From: Parachlorella kessleri
Taxonomy: Eukaryota; Chlorophyta; Trebouxiophyceae; Chlorellales; Chlorellaceae
Reading direction: 5' to 3'
NCBI GenBank assembly: GCA_001598975.1
Contig: BBXU01000492.1
Coordinates: 1 to 61,869, forward strand
DNA: 61,869 nucleotides
Below, piece by piece: positions 31,945 through 42,300 of the stretch (position 1 is the stretch's first letter; each line of letters starts with the position of its first letter). A program made the translations under genes and the position numbers. A model generated the notes under the pieces. That model had not been told where the DNA came from. It searched no databases and saw nothing but the letters and a program-made list of their open reading frames with translations.

Positions 31945-34554
31945 ATGGGACAGGATGACATGGGCCAGGAAGGAGACATGGGCGCGGCAGCAAAGCTCAT
32001 CTCTATGGCCATGAGGAGCGTTGACAGTGTCTTGACTGCCATCTGCGCCTGTGCGGCAGACTGGCAGAGTGCTCAGATGGGCCGTGCCAGTGATTGTGCG
32101 ACTGCAACCTGTTTCACCCCACTTGGGACTGCCTCTGTCACCGTCACATCACGTCTGGCCGTTAGGTGGCGGTCGACCGGAGTCAATCGTGCAGAAGCAG
32201 TCTACAGCTAGACAGTGCTGCGCGGCCTGAGGTGGGGTGTTACCCCAGCCAACATCAAAGAACTTGCCTGCAGGGCAAGGCCAGCCACCTTGAAAGGCAG
32301 GGTGAGCCTCTCCAAAAGCTGCAGCCCTGCAACAACTCTCCTGTACAAGCCTCGGCAGGTGCCGCTGCAACCACCGGCAGCAACAGGGCAGAGCAGCCAG
32401 CAGCACGGGAGGCCGCAGCAGTAGCCGCACCCAAGTTGGGCAGAGCAGCGAAGCGCCTTACTGAAGCGGAGCGGAAAGCCAGCAAGGCAGATAGAAAGAG
32501 GCTAAAGCTAGAGCAGCCTGAGGCGTTGCGACAGGGTGCCCAGCTGGAAAGGTTGCCCAAGGCAAAGAAACGGAAGCGCCATGCTGCTGAGGGTAGTTTG
32601 GATGCAGAAAAGCCGCCAAACGGGACACCAACGCAGGGTGCACCTCAGGAGGACGAACTGCTGCACAGAGGGGCCAGCGTGACTTTTGGAGCAGATGGCT
32701 CCGCAGCTGCAGACAATGGCGGGGAGGCTGAACTGGTTGCAGGGAAGGCTGCAGAGAAGAAAATCCAGCCACAGCATGCGCAGGGTACTAGCGCAGAGGC
32801 CTTAGGTCCAAATGCCGAGCCACTATGCCGGCGGGGGGGCCAGGACAGGCTGCTCAGCGGTGCAGGCTTGGGTGCAGCTGATGCACCACCGCACCCACAG
32901 GAGGACCATGCAGCAGAGGAAGGCACAACGGCGGCGGCAGCGGGGGGTGTGACAGCTGCGGTGGACTACCCCCACCCTGACATCCCCGCCCTGCTGGAGA
33001 GGCTGGCGGACCCAACCTATGCGGCGCCACGGTTGTGGGGCGTCGCGGAGACCGCCCACCTGGCGAAGCTGGTGGAGGACCCAGAATACCGCAGGTGGGT
33101 GTTGTGGCAGCTGCCCAGCCGCCGGGGCGCTGCATGGATGTGGCTACACACTAGTGCCGTGTGCAAACAAGCAGGTGTCCAGCCACAGGTTATAGTAGCC
33201 TTCTGTGTAGCTACTATTTTGCTGTGCAAAGTTTTAACCTCCCCACAAAGGCTGTTATCACTTTAGATCTTGATTTCAAGCCTGGCAGTTGTTTCAACCG
33301 ACTGAGACACATCATCACTCCCTGTGCCCCCTTACCCACTGGATGTATGATGGCACTGGGGCCTGGCCATTTGGTTCTCTCCTCACTTGTAGGTCAGTAA
33401 GCTTTTCAAGGTCACAGCTTCCCCACTTTCGGACAAGGTCGTGCTGGCAGGCGCTGTTTTTGAGTTGAAGCAGGCCTCAAGACACGTGCTTGGGCAGCCT
33501 GGTACCCTGGATGTTGCAGGGAGCACCTAGGCACAGAGAAGCTCAACTATTCGCAAATAGATGCTCACCTCCACAGGAGGCGCAACAGTGCTTACAGTAA
33601 GCAGCGGTGGTTGGGAAGGGCTCCAGGTGAGCCGGACGTTTGCCAGCACTTAAGACGGTGTTGCCACGGGATCAGCATATCCTGGACCTTCTGTGAGTAC
33701 CACAAGCATGGTGTGCCTGTCTCAGATCCAGCTGATGAATATCGACTGTATGGAGTTCCAGAATCTGACGCCGGTGGTTAAGATTGCCATCTGGTACAGG
33801 TACAGATGTAAAAAACAGGGGCAGACGGCTGGCAGTCCCATACCATGTCATGGTAACCACGTCACTTGAGCAGCTGCCCGGAAGGAGAGGGTCCACCAAA
33901 GAGGTAAGAGATGCTGCATAGGGAGCACAGCTAATAGTCGAACCAACCTGGTGCCTCAAAGCGTGGACATTGCCGGCCTTGGAGTACAGTCGAAGACAGA
34001 ATGGCTTGAACTTGTTATTTGCGGATAAGTGGCAGTCATTTGGATACCGCTGCAGATTCTAGACTGGATCGGTGCTGATGCCCTGTATCGCCCTATGTTG
34101 GACTGGCGCACGACGCACAATGAGATTGCAGTGTAAGTGCTTGTTGGTTTTGCTGGCTGGCTTGTTGCTTGAAGGCAGAGGAAGATGCGCTTGTTATAAC
34201 AGTTTTGCACTTAGGAATGAAGCGATGAATGAGGACACGGATGGGGACATGTCGAGCATGTGGCTGGCCTGTTGTTACCTAGGTCCCCCAGCTCCTGGTA
34301 GCAGGGGGGCGCAAGTGAGGGTTGCCCAACAATCGCTGCCCTTGCTCCTGAGCAGGTGGATGAAGACTGTCGGCAATGTGCTGAGGGCGAAGCCACAGTT
34401 TGTAGATACTGGGGAGCGGCTCTCTGGGAAGGGCGGCCACCGCCAGAGGGTGTGGCGCCTGGACAAGGAATGGACAGAGCCAGAGCAGCAGCAGCGCTGC
34501 AAGAAGGCACGCCCACCGCCCTTCCTTGGCGTGCATGGCAATGCCAATGGGTGA
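31945..34554 (+). CDS. Unknown basic, probably nuclear protein
   Basis: Proposed exons: 31945-32160, 32274-33094, 33398-33501, 33647-33692, 33783-33903, 34056-34132, 34356-34554. All phases agree and give 527 aa. I recognise no family. Exon 2 is Ala/Glu/Lys-rich and disordered-looking, with strongly basic clusters (KADRKRLKL, AKKRKRH) that read as nuclear localisation signals. The C-terminal 230 residues look folded: PDIPALLERLADP, SKLFKVTASPLSDKVVLAG, EILDWIGADALYRP, then KTVGNVLRAKPQFVDTG...RQRVWRLDKEW, which resembles a winged-helix recognition helix and wing. Exons 3-7 are the firmer part. Exon 1 and its donor (GTTAGG) are weak, and the acceptor of exon 5 (TTAAG) has a poor pyrimidine tract. 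A role in chromatin or transcription is a guess from composition only. Confidence 0.5.
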
Positions 34555-34620
34555 CACCCAGTGAGTAGCCCACATCCCCATCGGTGCTATAATCGGCCAA
34601 TGGGTGACACCCAGTAAGTA
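34543..34620. repeat. Spaced direct repeat of 25 nt at a gene 3' end
   Basis: The 25-nt unit at 34543-34567, which includes the stop codon of the preceding gene, recurs at 34596-34620 with one mismatch. The core GGGTGACACCC is itself nearly palindromic. Confidence 0.9.
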
Positions 34621-35522
34621 ACGTCCTTGTAGGTGTTATATTTAGTAAGTGTGGCAGATAGTGCGGATCAGAGAGGAGGTATGGGTGTACTGGACTGACA
34701 GGGCTGGATGCAGTTATGTTCTGTGTCTTGCCTGAGATCTGATCCAGTAGGTCTCTCCACACTTTTCTTCGTCGGCTTGTCTCCACCGTTGTGAAGCTCC
34801 GCTTCAATCATTGAGATCCGCTAGGTGGGAAAGGATCTTGTTTACAATCCGTGTCAGCACAAAATGTAGTTTGGAGCATGACCAGGCAGACGTACACATG
34901 TAAGCGTCTTTGGTGATGCCAGGCAGCAGCGTCGCACTGCGCCTGCTCACTGGCCAGAACCTTACTTAGCGCCCATAGATAGGAGAAACGGAGAGCCCAG
35001 CAGCAGATGCACAGCAGGAGCAGCAACGGCGCTGTGCGAAGGGGCACTCACTGCACTTCTGGGCTGCATGGCAACCACAAGGGGTGACATCTTTATCGTT
35101 GCTGCTTGATTGGTGCACTCTTCTCTTTTGCAGGGTCCAGATATGGTCCACAAAGAAGCATTACGCCTTTATCTGCAAATCACTTTCCTGGGGTTGGGTC
35201 CCTGTGCCTCCTGCCCCAGCCACAAAGTTGCTTTGCAGCTCGCATGCTACTTACATTGACGGTAGGCAGCCAGCTTGGCGGCTGGCGGGTTGCCACTGTT
35301 GAACAACAAGGCCACTATAACACGCTGTAAACCATCAAACGAAAAGGATTTTTTGGCATGTGCAGCCGAATGCTGCACATAGGAAGCTGCACTTGCAATA
35401 GGGTGCGTTGGAGATTGTCGAGGGCACGGTTGGGCCACAAGCTATACAGTAACGCAGGCAAGCCCCCAAAGCATACTTTGCATCACACTCTCCATGCAAG
35501 GACGCCAGGGGCAGTGATGGCT
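34621..35522. other. Convergent intergenic region, unknown gene and FIE
   Basis: About 900 bp between convergent genes. A TTACA at 35251-35255 (TGTAA on the minus strand) lies 268 nt past the FIE stop and is a candidate poly(A) signal for it. On the plus strand TGTAA occurs near 34897. No coding exon was recognised. Confidence 0.5.
35251..35255 (-). other. Candidate TGTAA poly(A) signal of the FIE gene
   Basis: Minus-strand TGTAA 268 nt downstream of the FIE stop codon. Confidence 0.4.
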
Positions 35523-38500
35523 TTAGGCCCCGGCCCCGGCTGCCTGCGACGGCTCCAGGCGGTCATAGCGGGTGATGCTCCCATCCTCGTGAGCGGCAAT
35601 CACGATGGAGCCGTCCGCTGACACTGCTGTCTGGCGCACCAGGGTCTCGGGCTTGCGCCCAGTGCGCTTCAAGCGCGCCACGGGCTTGGGCTGCGGTGAA
35701 GGCAGCAACGGCCAGAGTCAAGCAAGCTCAGGACGCCAGTCCTAGCACATGACGCACTGGGTGAGCTGTCTATGTGGCTTGATGTTCACCCTCCTGGGTA
35801 GTTTGCTGCCAGACGCTAAGTGGGCTTTCCAAGAACCTCGACTGGGTTTTCCAAGAGCAAGGGCAGCAGTGCCCTCAGGATAAGTCCTGACAGGTCAGCT
35901 CCCAACCACAGCGCTCCCAACCACAGCAGCCCCAGACTTAGCAAGCCCAGGCTTAGGGCCCAATGCCAGCTACCTGTTGCAGGTGCGGGTCGAAGAGTAG
36001 GACCTTGCCGGTGCTGGTGCCCACAGCCAGCACCCGCCCAGCCAGGTCCAGTGAGAAGCGCAGCCACCACACGTCCCGAGCATCTTCAAGGGCCAGCTCC
36101 TGCACGCCATGTATGACCCAGGCAGCGGGGCTGACCGTGGGCACAGGGAGGAGGTGCTGGAGGCAGCCTGGGTTGCCTGTTATGGTGACACAGACCCCAG
36201 GTACTTGCGTGTACTGCACACCGCAGCCGCATAACCGCGCAGTACTAGTCTTTCATGGTTCAGCACTTCTAGGAACTCTGCGATGACAGAGGCCTCCAGC
36301 AGACCACCAATACATATGCAAACACTGGCCCCAAACCCACTTGTATGAACTCGACGTCCTCCTCCTTGGCAAGCTGGTTTCCAGAGTAGATGGGCCGCCA
36401 GGCAATGATGCGGTTGTCCACACTTTTAGAGAGTATCATCCCGCCCAGCCACCGGACGCAGTCCACATAGTTCCAGTGAACCCGCTACAAGCAGCAGGAG
36501 CAAGGGCAGAGGGGAGTCATTGGAGGGCACACCATCCGGCCAGGCAAAGGCATCTAACAGGTGGCACTATATGTTGAAAAGAGAGCAGCCCAACCTTAGG
36601 CTGCGCCTTCATCAAGGGCAGGGGCTAGCATAGGTCAAGTCCCATGCATGTTACGACTCCAAGGAAGAGCACGCCCGCTTATGACTTGCCTCGGTGGAGA
36701 AGAGGGGCGTGGTGACGTGTTGGGTGGGGAAGGATTTGCCGCTGGGCTGCCACGAGGAGCTCTGCTCCAGGAGAGCCCGGTGCTCCCTCAACGACCTGCA
36801 CCCGTGTGTTTGCTTTGGGCTTGACAAAAACTATGTCAAGGAACGAGTCCAAGCATTGAACCAGGACGGCACGCATCTCAGCCAGACAACGTGTGTGCCT
36901 TGCGCTGGCAGCAGCCAACCACCCCCTGCCTACTCTGCGGGACTGAGGCCCGGCGAAGGCTGTGGCTGTGTGTGTACAACTGCTGTTGCAGCTGGTGGGG
37001 AAGCAGGCACACTGGTCAACCAGGAAGCCTCCCGCCCCAAAGTTAAAAAGCACCTGGTCTGGAGGGGCCCAGGGAGTTAGATAACAGACCGACAGCATGG
37101 CCCCAGCACTTGCTCACCTATCCCTCAGTCCAAACCCCTGATGCCATACACTCCCCCCCATGCTAGGTGTGCAGCCTACTGCCAGCTGACCAGGTCATGG
37201 TTAGTCCATGCCATGCTCACCAAATCATGATGTAGTCATCCATGCCTGCTGAGGCCAGCAGGTCCTCCTCTCCCGCCTTCCAGTCCACGCTCAGCACCTC
37301 GTTGCGGTGGCTGCCAGTGCCCACAAAAATCAACACGCACACCTGCAGCAGGTACCACGCCGGGCAGAGCTCAAAGGGCCAGGCCAAGCTGTCGCAGGGC
37401 AAGGAGCTGTGCTCCCGGCACAGCGCACCACCCATTCGGGGTGGAGATCCCCCCAAGAGCAGCGGAATGTCAACTATTTCGCCTCGAGGCTGCACTTGTC
37501 ACCGCAAGCGCACTTGCTGCAATCCTTTTCTCGCCAACAGCCTGGGCATAGCCAGGGGCCAGTCCTTGCTAACCCTGGCCTAGTGATCCGCTTCTCCTTG
37601 CCTTGGTCTTGATGTTCCAGAGCCGCAGCGAGTTGTCTTTGCTGGCTGTAACCACCCAGTCTGGGTGGATAGGGTGCACTGCGATGTCGTTGATGGGCTG
37701 CCCATGGCCCTCCAGGCTCTGCAGAACAAGCACACTCAGGCAGAGTGCCATGAGGGACAGTGTGTAGCAGCAGGCATGCATGGTACTTTGTGTACCTGCC
37801 ATGCGCCAGGCAGAACCCCAGCATACTGCGGCCTCCAGTCCTGGGTGGCAGCGTGGATTAAACGAGAGGATGACTGTGGGTCTCAGAGCCTGGGGCACCA
37901 TAAAACATGCTGCACGCCCATGTTGCTTGTCCACGCTATCACAGCTCATTATATCCTTAACCCAAGGCAGGTGCACATACAGTCAGCCGCTTACCGCCTC
38001 CAGCGTGCCAGTCGCACAATTGATCACGCGAAGCAGTGCATTTTTCCCAGCCAACAGCAGCAGCGGGGCGCCTGTACTGGCGTCCAGGCTCCACTTGCAA
38101 GCAAAATACTCCTCGTCTTCCTGCACTTATATATTGCCCATCAACTGGCATTCTGGGTACAATATACCTAGGCGTTTACATCTCTTCTGCTGCTCAGACA
38201 TCATCAGGGCAAGGCTCCCTTGTTGGGATGGGTGGAACAGGCGGAGCTCCTCCGAGGCCTGGCATACACAACTTGAGACATGCACCAGTGCCAGTATACT
38301 GACTTGGGACTCTCCAGACAATTTGGCATGACATGACGTGCCATTACATGCTTACGTTGCTGTCCTGGAACACTTGTAACACATCAAGCTCCCCATCTGG
38401 CAGGCACTTGTACACGGTTGCCTACAGCCAGGACAGTCGATGATTTCACTGTTGCCACCGAATTCCCACACAACCCTAAACCTGGAGTTGTGGAGTTGAT

Positions 38501-38801
38501 CAAGCAGGCCCAGAGTACCCTTCAGTAGTTGAAAGGGACAAAACGGTCCGACGTAGCGATTGACTCAGTGCAAGCCTCACCCGTCTGCTGCCCACTGTCA
38601 CAAAGGTATCCGCTAAGTGCGGGTTGTGGTGGCTAAAAGCTGTGCAGTAAAGGGGTTGCTTGTGGGACTCCTGAACCCTGGACCATAGAAACGGTCAGAG
38701 GTAGTGAACTAACCTATTCATCTGGCAAGACGTCCCTCCATCAGTATGATAACTTGCCATACTTACGTTGCAGCCTCCCTATATTGCCAGCGGCTGCTCA
38801 T
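35523..38801 (-). CDS. FIE: Polycomb PRC2 WD40 subunit FIE/EED/ESC
   Basis: Ten exons on the minus strand, 5' to 3': 38767-38801, 38581-38677, 38356-38421, 37995-38120, 37602-37718, 37221-37342, 36690-36795, 36341-36484, 35974-36099, 35523-35690. They give 368 aa, about the length of Arabidopsis FIE. FIE/EED is the WD-repeat scaffold of Polycomb repressive complex 2, which methylates histone H3 Lys27. Diagnostic text includes [89 protein letters not shown] and [12 protein letters not shown]. Two introns start with GC rather than GT: after exon 5 (AAG/GCAAGG) and after exon 7 (GAG/GCAAGT). No GT alternative restores the conserved protein. The gene is divergent from the raffinose synthase gene, about 600 bp between start codons. 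Confidence 0.94.
36688..36689 (-). other. GC splice donor, FIE intron 7
   Basis: The intron after exon 7 begins GCAAGT following GAG. Joining here gives [16 protein letters not shown], continuous with plant FIE. Confidence 0.8.
37600..37601 (-). other. GC splice donor, FIE intron 5
   Basis: The intron after exon 5 begins GCAAGG following AAG. Joining here gives LWNIKTK/VCVLIF, matching the WD-repeat junction in FIE. Confidence 0.8.
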
Positions 38802-39396
38802 CTGTTTTCATGGCTAAGTACAGGTTGCAGGACTCCCCAGGATGTGCATTAGCTCAGCACAACTCGTTTACTCCGACAGCTGAAGAAACAGGGTAAAACC
38901 CACTAAAACTTAACTCAAAGATCAGCTTGCTGGCCTGCGAGCGGATAGCCAAGGACATTGGGAAGCTCAGGGAGCGCGCAATGCCTGCTGGGGGTGACCT
39001 GTCATGCATCGTGGTGCATCCTGGCCAGGTGCATCCTGGCTTCATCGTTGTGATCAGGGTTTGTACTTTTGAACCAAAACCCAGTCACATAGTAGCCACA
39101 GACTTTCCCAGCGAAGTGGTCATGATTCCTGCGTACAAATCCTCTGGTGATTGCCAATGATGCTTCGTCAAGAACTTCTAGTGCGTTCTGTAATCCCCAA
39201 ACTCATAAGGGCAAGGCCTCTCTACTCGCCATCGAAGTCTGCAAGGTGAATGTATATAAATCCAGATTCGTTGAGCCTCACTCAAGAGGTCCAAGGTCTC
39301 GTTGTGGGTTCGTTCGCTGCGATTTCGTGGCAGATAGTTGGGTGCTCAAGGACGTTGCCTGTGAACGTGGGTTTGTCATCGAGGTGTCACGCTTAT
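38802..39396. other. Divergent region between FIE and raffinose synthase
   Basis: 595 bp shared upstream region. Open frames exist on both strands (for example 38927-39160 +, which lacks an ATG), but none could be tied to either gene. The frame upstream of the raffinose synthase start stays open back to about 39250, so a longer N-terminus is possible. Confidence 0.45.
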
Positions 39397-42300
39397 ATGT
39401 GCTGCAGGAGGCGCTCTCTGTTGCAACCCCCGCCAGCCCAGTACGTGCCGGGGCGTCGGCAGCCACATCGAGCACAGGCTAGCGCTGTTGCTGGCAAAAA
39501 AATGGGCAAAGAGCAGCTTGCCAGGCAGGCCCCAGCCAGTATGCAGCAGTCTGCTGAAGAGCAGCAGCGGCAACAGCAGCAGCGCCAGCAGCGGGTGCAG
39601 ACTTTGCTGCCGGTGTGCTTTGGTGACGGCACAATTATAGTTGGGGATGGTCTCGTGGCAGTGGATGCTGTGACCGAGCAGGCTAGTGTGAGGCATGCTG
39701 GGAACATCACCGTGCTCAGCATCAAGGCCAAGGATGGGCCTGCTTCTATTGAGGACGTCACCTTTGGCAAGGTACGTCATTGTGCCCTGGTGTGGGACAT
39801 GGTCCATACTCTGGGTCAGAAGTACCAAGGTGTCAAGCCTTGGAAGAGCTTGAAGGGGTTAAGGGACTATTTCCCTCGGTGTGATTGCAAGCTGCACTGC
39901 ACGCTGTGTACTTTGTGCTCGCTAGGGACTTGCCATGGGCTTGCCTTCCCTGAGGATTCAGAACAGCGTGCTGGCCAAGCAGCTGGTTGGGTATCCAATC
40001 ACGCATTGTGGTGTATTGCAGTTGTGCTGTCGCCGGTGGCTGTGCTGCGCCAGGAACAAGCTGTTCTGGATGACACCGGAATGGGGAACCACGGCGCGTG
40101 AGCTGCCTCCAGAAACTCAGGTAGCATGTTAACAGGCTCGTTGGCTTACAGTTGAGCAGGCTATATTAGATTACAGCAGGGCTGAGTGTCCAGCGCTGCT
40201 GTATGGGTTTAGAAACACCTTAGCAACAATGTCCCATATGAGGAGTGAGCCTTCACAGCATCCTCAATGCCCGGAGGCTTTGCATGCACAATCAAATCAT
40301 GGTAGAATAGCAACTTGCTAACGCTGCCTGCCGGTGTCGCCTGCTGTAGTTTATGCTGCTGGAGCTGGAGGACGACACATATGCTATCATTCTGCCGCTC
40401 ATTGACAGGCAGACATACAGGGGCACCCTCAGGCCTCCTAGGTGAGTAGGGGGGGGGGGGGGTTGTCCGGAGTTTTGTAACAGGCTGGGAGGAGGGTGTA
40501 GATAGAGCAGAGCAAGCAGCCCACGCATCCAAGGAAAAGACATTGTCAAGTCTCGAGTATTGCTAACATGGCTATTGGCTATGAGAAGAAGAACGACAGC
40601 TTTCTATTCCTTCACCAACCAATGGCTGCGGCTCACAGGCCCACGCTGCTCAACACTGTGTTTGCCTCTGAAACCATTCCATTGTCAAGTTGGCAGTGAA
40701 GGCCGGGATGGACTTGAACCTGCATTGAGAAACGACAAGTTTTGCGTCAGGTCTGGAGCCCTGACTACATGCAGTGGTCATGCACCGCCGCAAATTCTGT
40801 CTCCAGCACTGGTACAACCGCGGCAGATAAATAAGCCTTGCTGCAGCTGCAGCCAGGATGGCAGCTTTTGTGGCATGCAACACGGTTCTAGGCCCAGCCC
40901 GCTGCCGGCCACGCACCTGTGGATAAAGGTGTCCACCTCCCGTTGCAATTTGGCGGAGAATGGCGTGGGTACCAGCACCATGCGATTGTCTCGCAGGAGC
41001 CTGAACACCAGCTCGGAGCTGGCACTGCCCTCCTCAGCCTGGCCGTGAGGCCGCAGCACAAATTGGGCCTTGAAGTCTCTGCAGCCAGGGCAGTTCACAG
41101 ATCAGTTGAGACGTGTTTACACCCAGCAGGCTCGCCTGCTCTCTGCCATTATCTCATTTAAACTACGGTGCAGAATGTGCAGCTCTGCTTCCCCTTCATG
41201 ATGCCCGGGTAATGGCGGTTGGCACACAGTGCCAGCCGAGATGTGGTGCCCCGACTGTGATGACCGCAGCTGTGTGGTGCTGCCTTTACCTGGCGGCTGG
41301 GTCCGTACCCATCTCCACCCTATAGCCAAACAAGGTGTAGACCGCCTCCCGGAACAGCGTGATTTGCTTGTTGAAGACCTGCTGCAGCCGGTCAGCGCTC
41401 TTTTGCAACTGGGCAACCTGCAAAGAGGCGGAAATGGGACAGCACCCCTTGAAGTTTCTTCAATCCAGCAAACAAGGAGTTGCCTTTTGCCCTGTCAGCT
41501 CATGACAACCCCCAACAGTTCCTGCCCCACCTGCTTTCACAGACCCTTAGCTTGTCCCGGCATAGCACCTACTATTTTAGGTACTCAGGCGGGACCCCGC
41601 ACCTCACATGCCTCCAGCTTCATCAATTATCAGCTATATCCTCTGGTCCCCCACCGGGCCGCCGCACAATTAATACCGCAGTGGTAAGGGCTGGCGGCTT
41701 GCCAGATGTTCTGCCCTCCAGAGGCAACAGCAACAGGGCATAGGACGGAGATGGCATTATTGCAGGTTCCCATAGGTATCGACTAGGGCATGCTGGCCCT
41801 ACCTTGGTTCTTAGCAGGTTGTTCTCGCCCTCCAGCTGAGCCACGCGCATGCCGCTGCCGGCAGCTTCAGTCGGGCCCTGCGCGGGGGTAAGCGTTGCCA
41901 TTACCTTGCAGGTGCTGCAGAAGCAGCAGCCGATTCCAACCTGATGCACTTAGTGCTCTAGCTTTCTTTGCAGCAAGGGTCGACCCAATAGAGGTGGTAG
42001 GTGAAAGCACGGTTCTGGACTAGGCTTGTCTGTCACCCCTCTCCTGCTCAGTCCTGGGGTACAATATCAGTGTCAACTTCCTACTGGTCCCCGCCCACCT
42101 GCTGCGCTTGCTCCAGTCGCTGTATGTTTTGCTTCAAGGCTCCATTCTCGCTTTCCAGCTGAGCCACCCTGGCATCCCTCGCCTCCCGCGCCAGCTCCGC
42201 CTCTGGGTTGTACTTGAAGTGCAGCACCCTGGTTGTGGCGGCGTTGTACTCACCACGCCCCACCCGCTCCTGCACATGAAGCCAGCAAAGGGGGGAGGCT

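Noticed and set aside
34214..34280. Additional exon between exons 6 and 7 of the unknown nuclear gene
   Set aside because: Direct joining of 34132 to 34356 keeps phase; including this segment needs a poor donor or puts a stop in frame.
39927..39985. Extra raffinose synthase exon after a CTAG acceptor
   Set aside because: Joining exon 1 directly to 40022 gives the exact residue spacing seen in plant raffinose synthases; the extra exon would break it.
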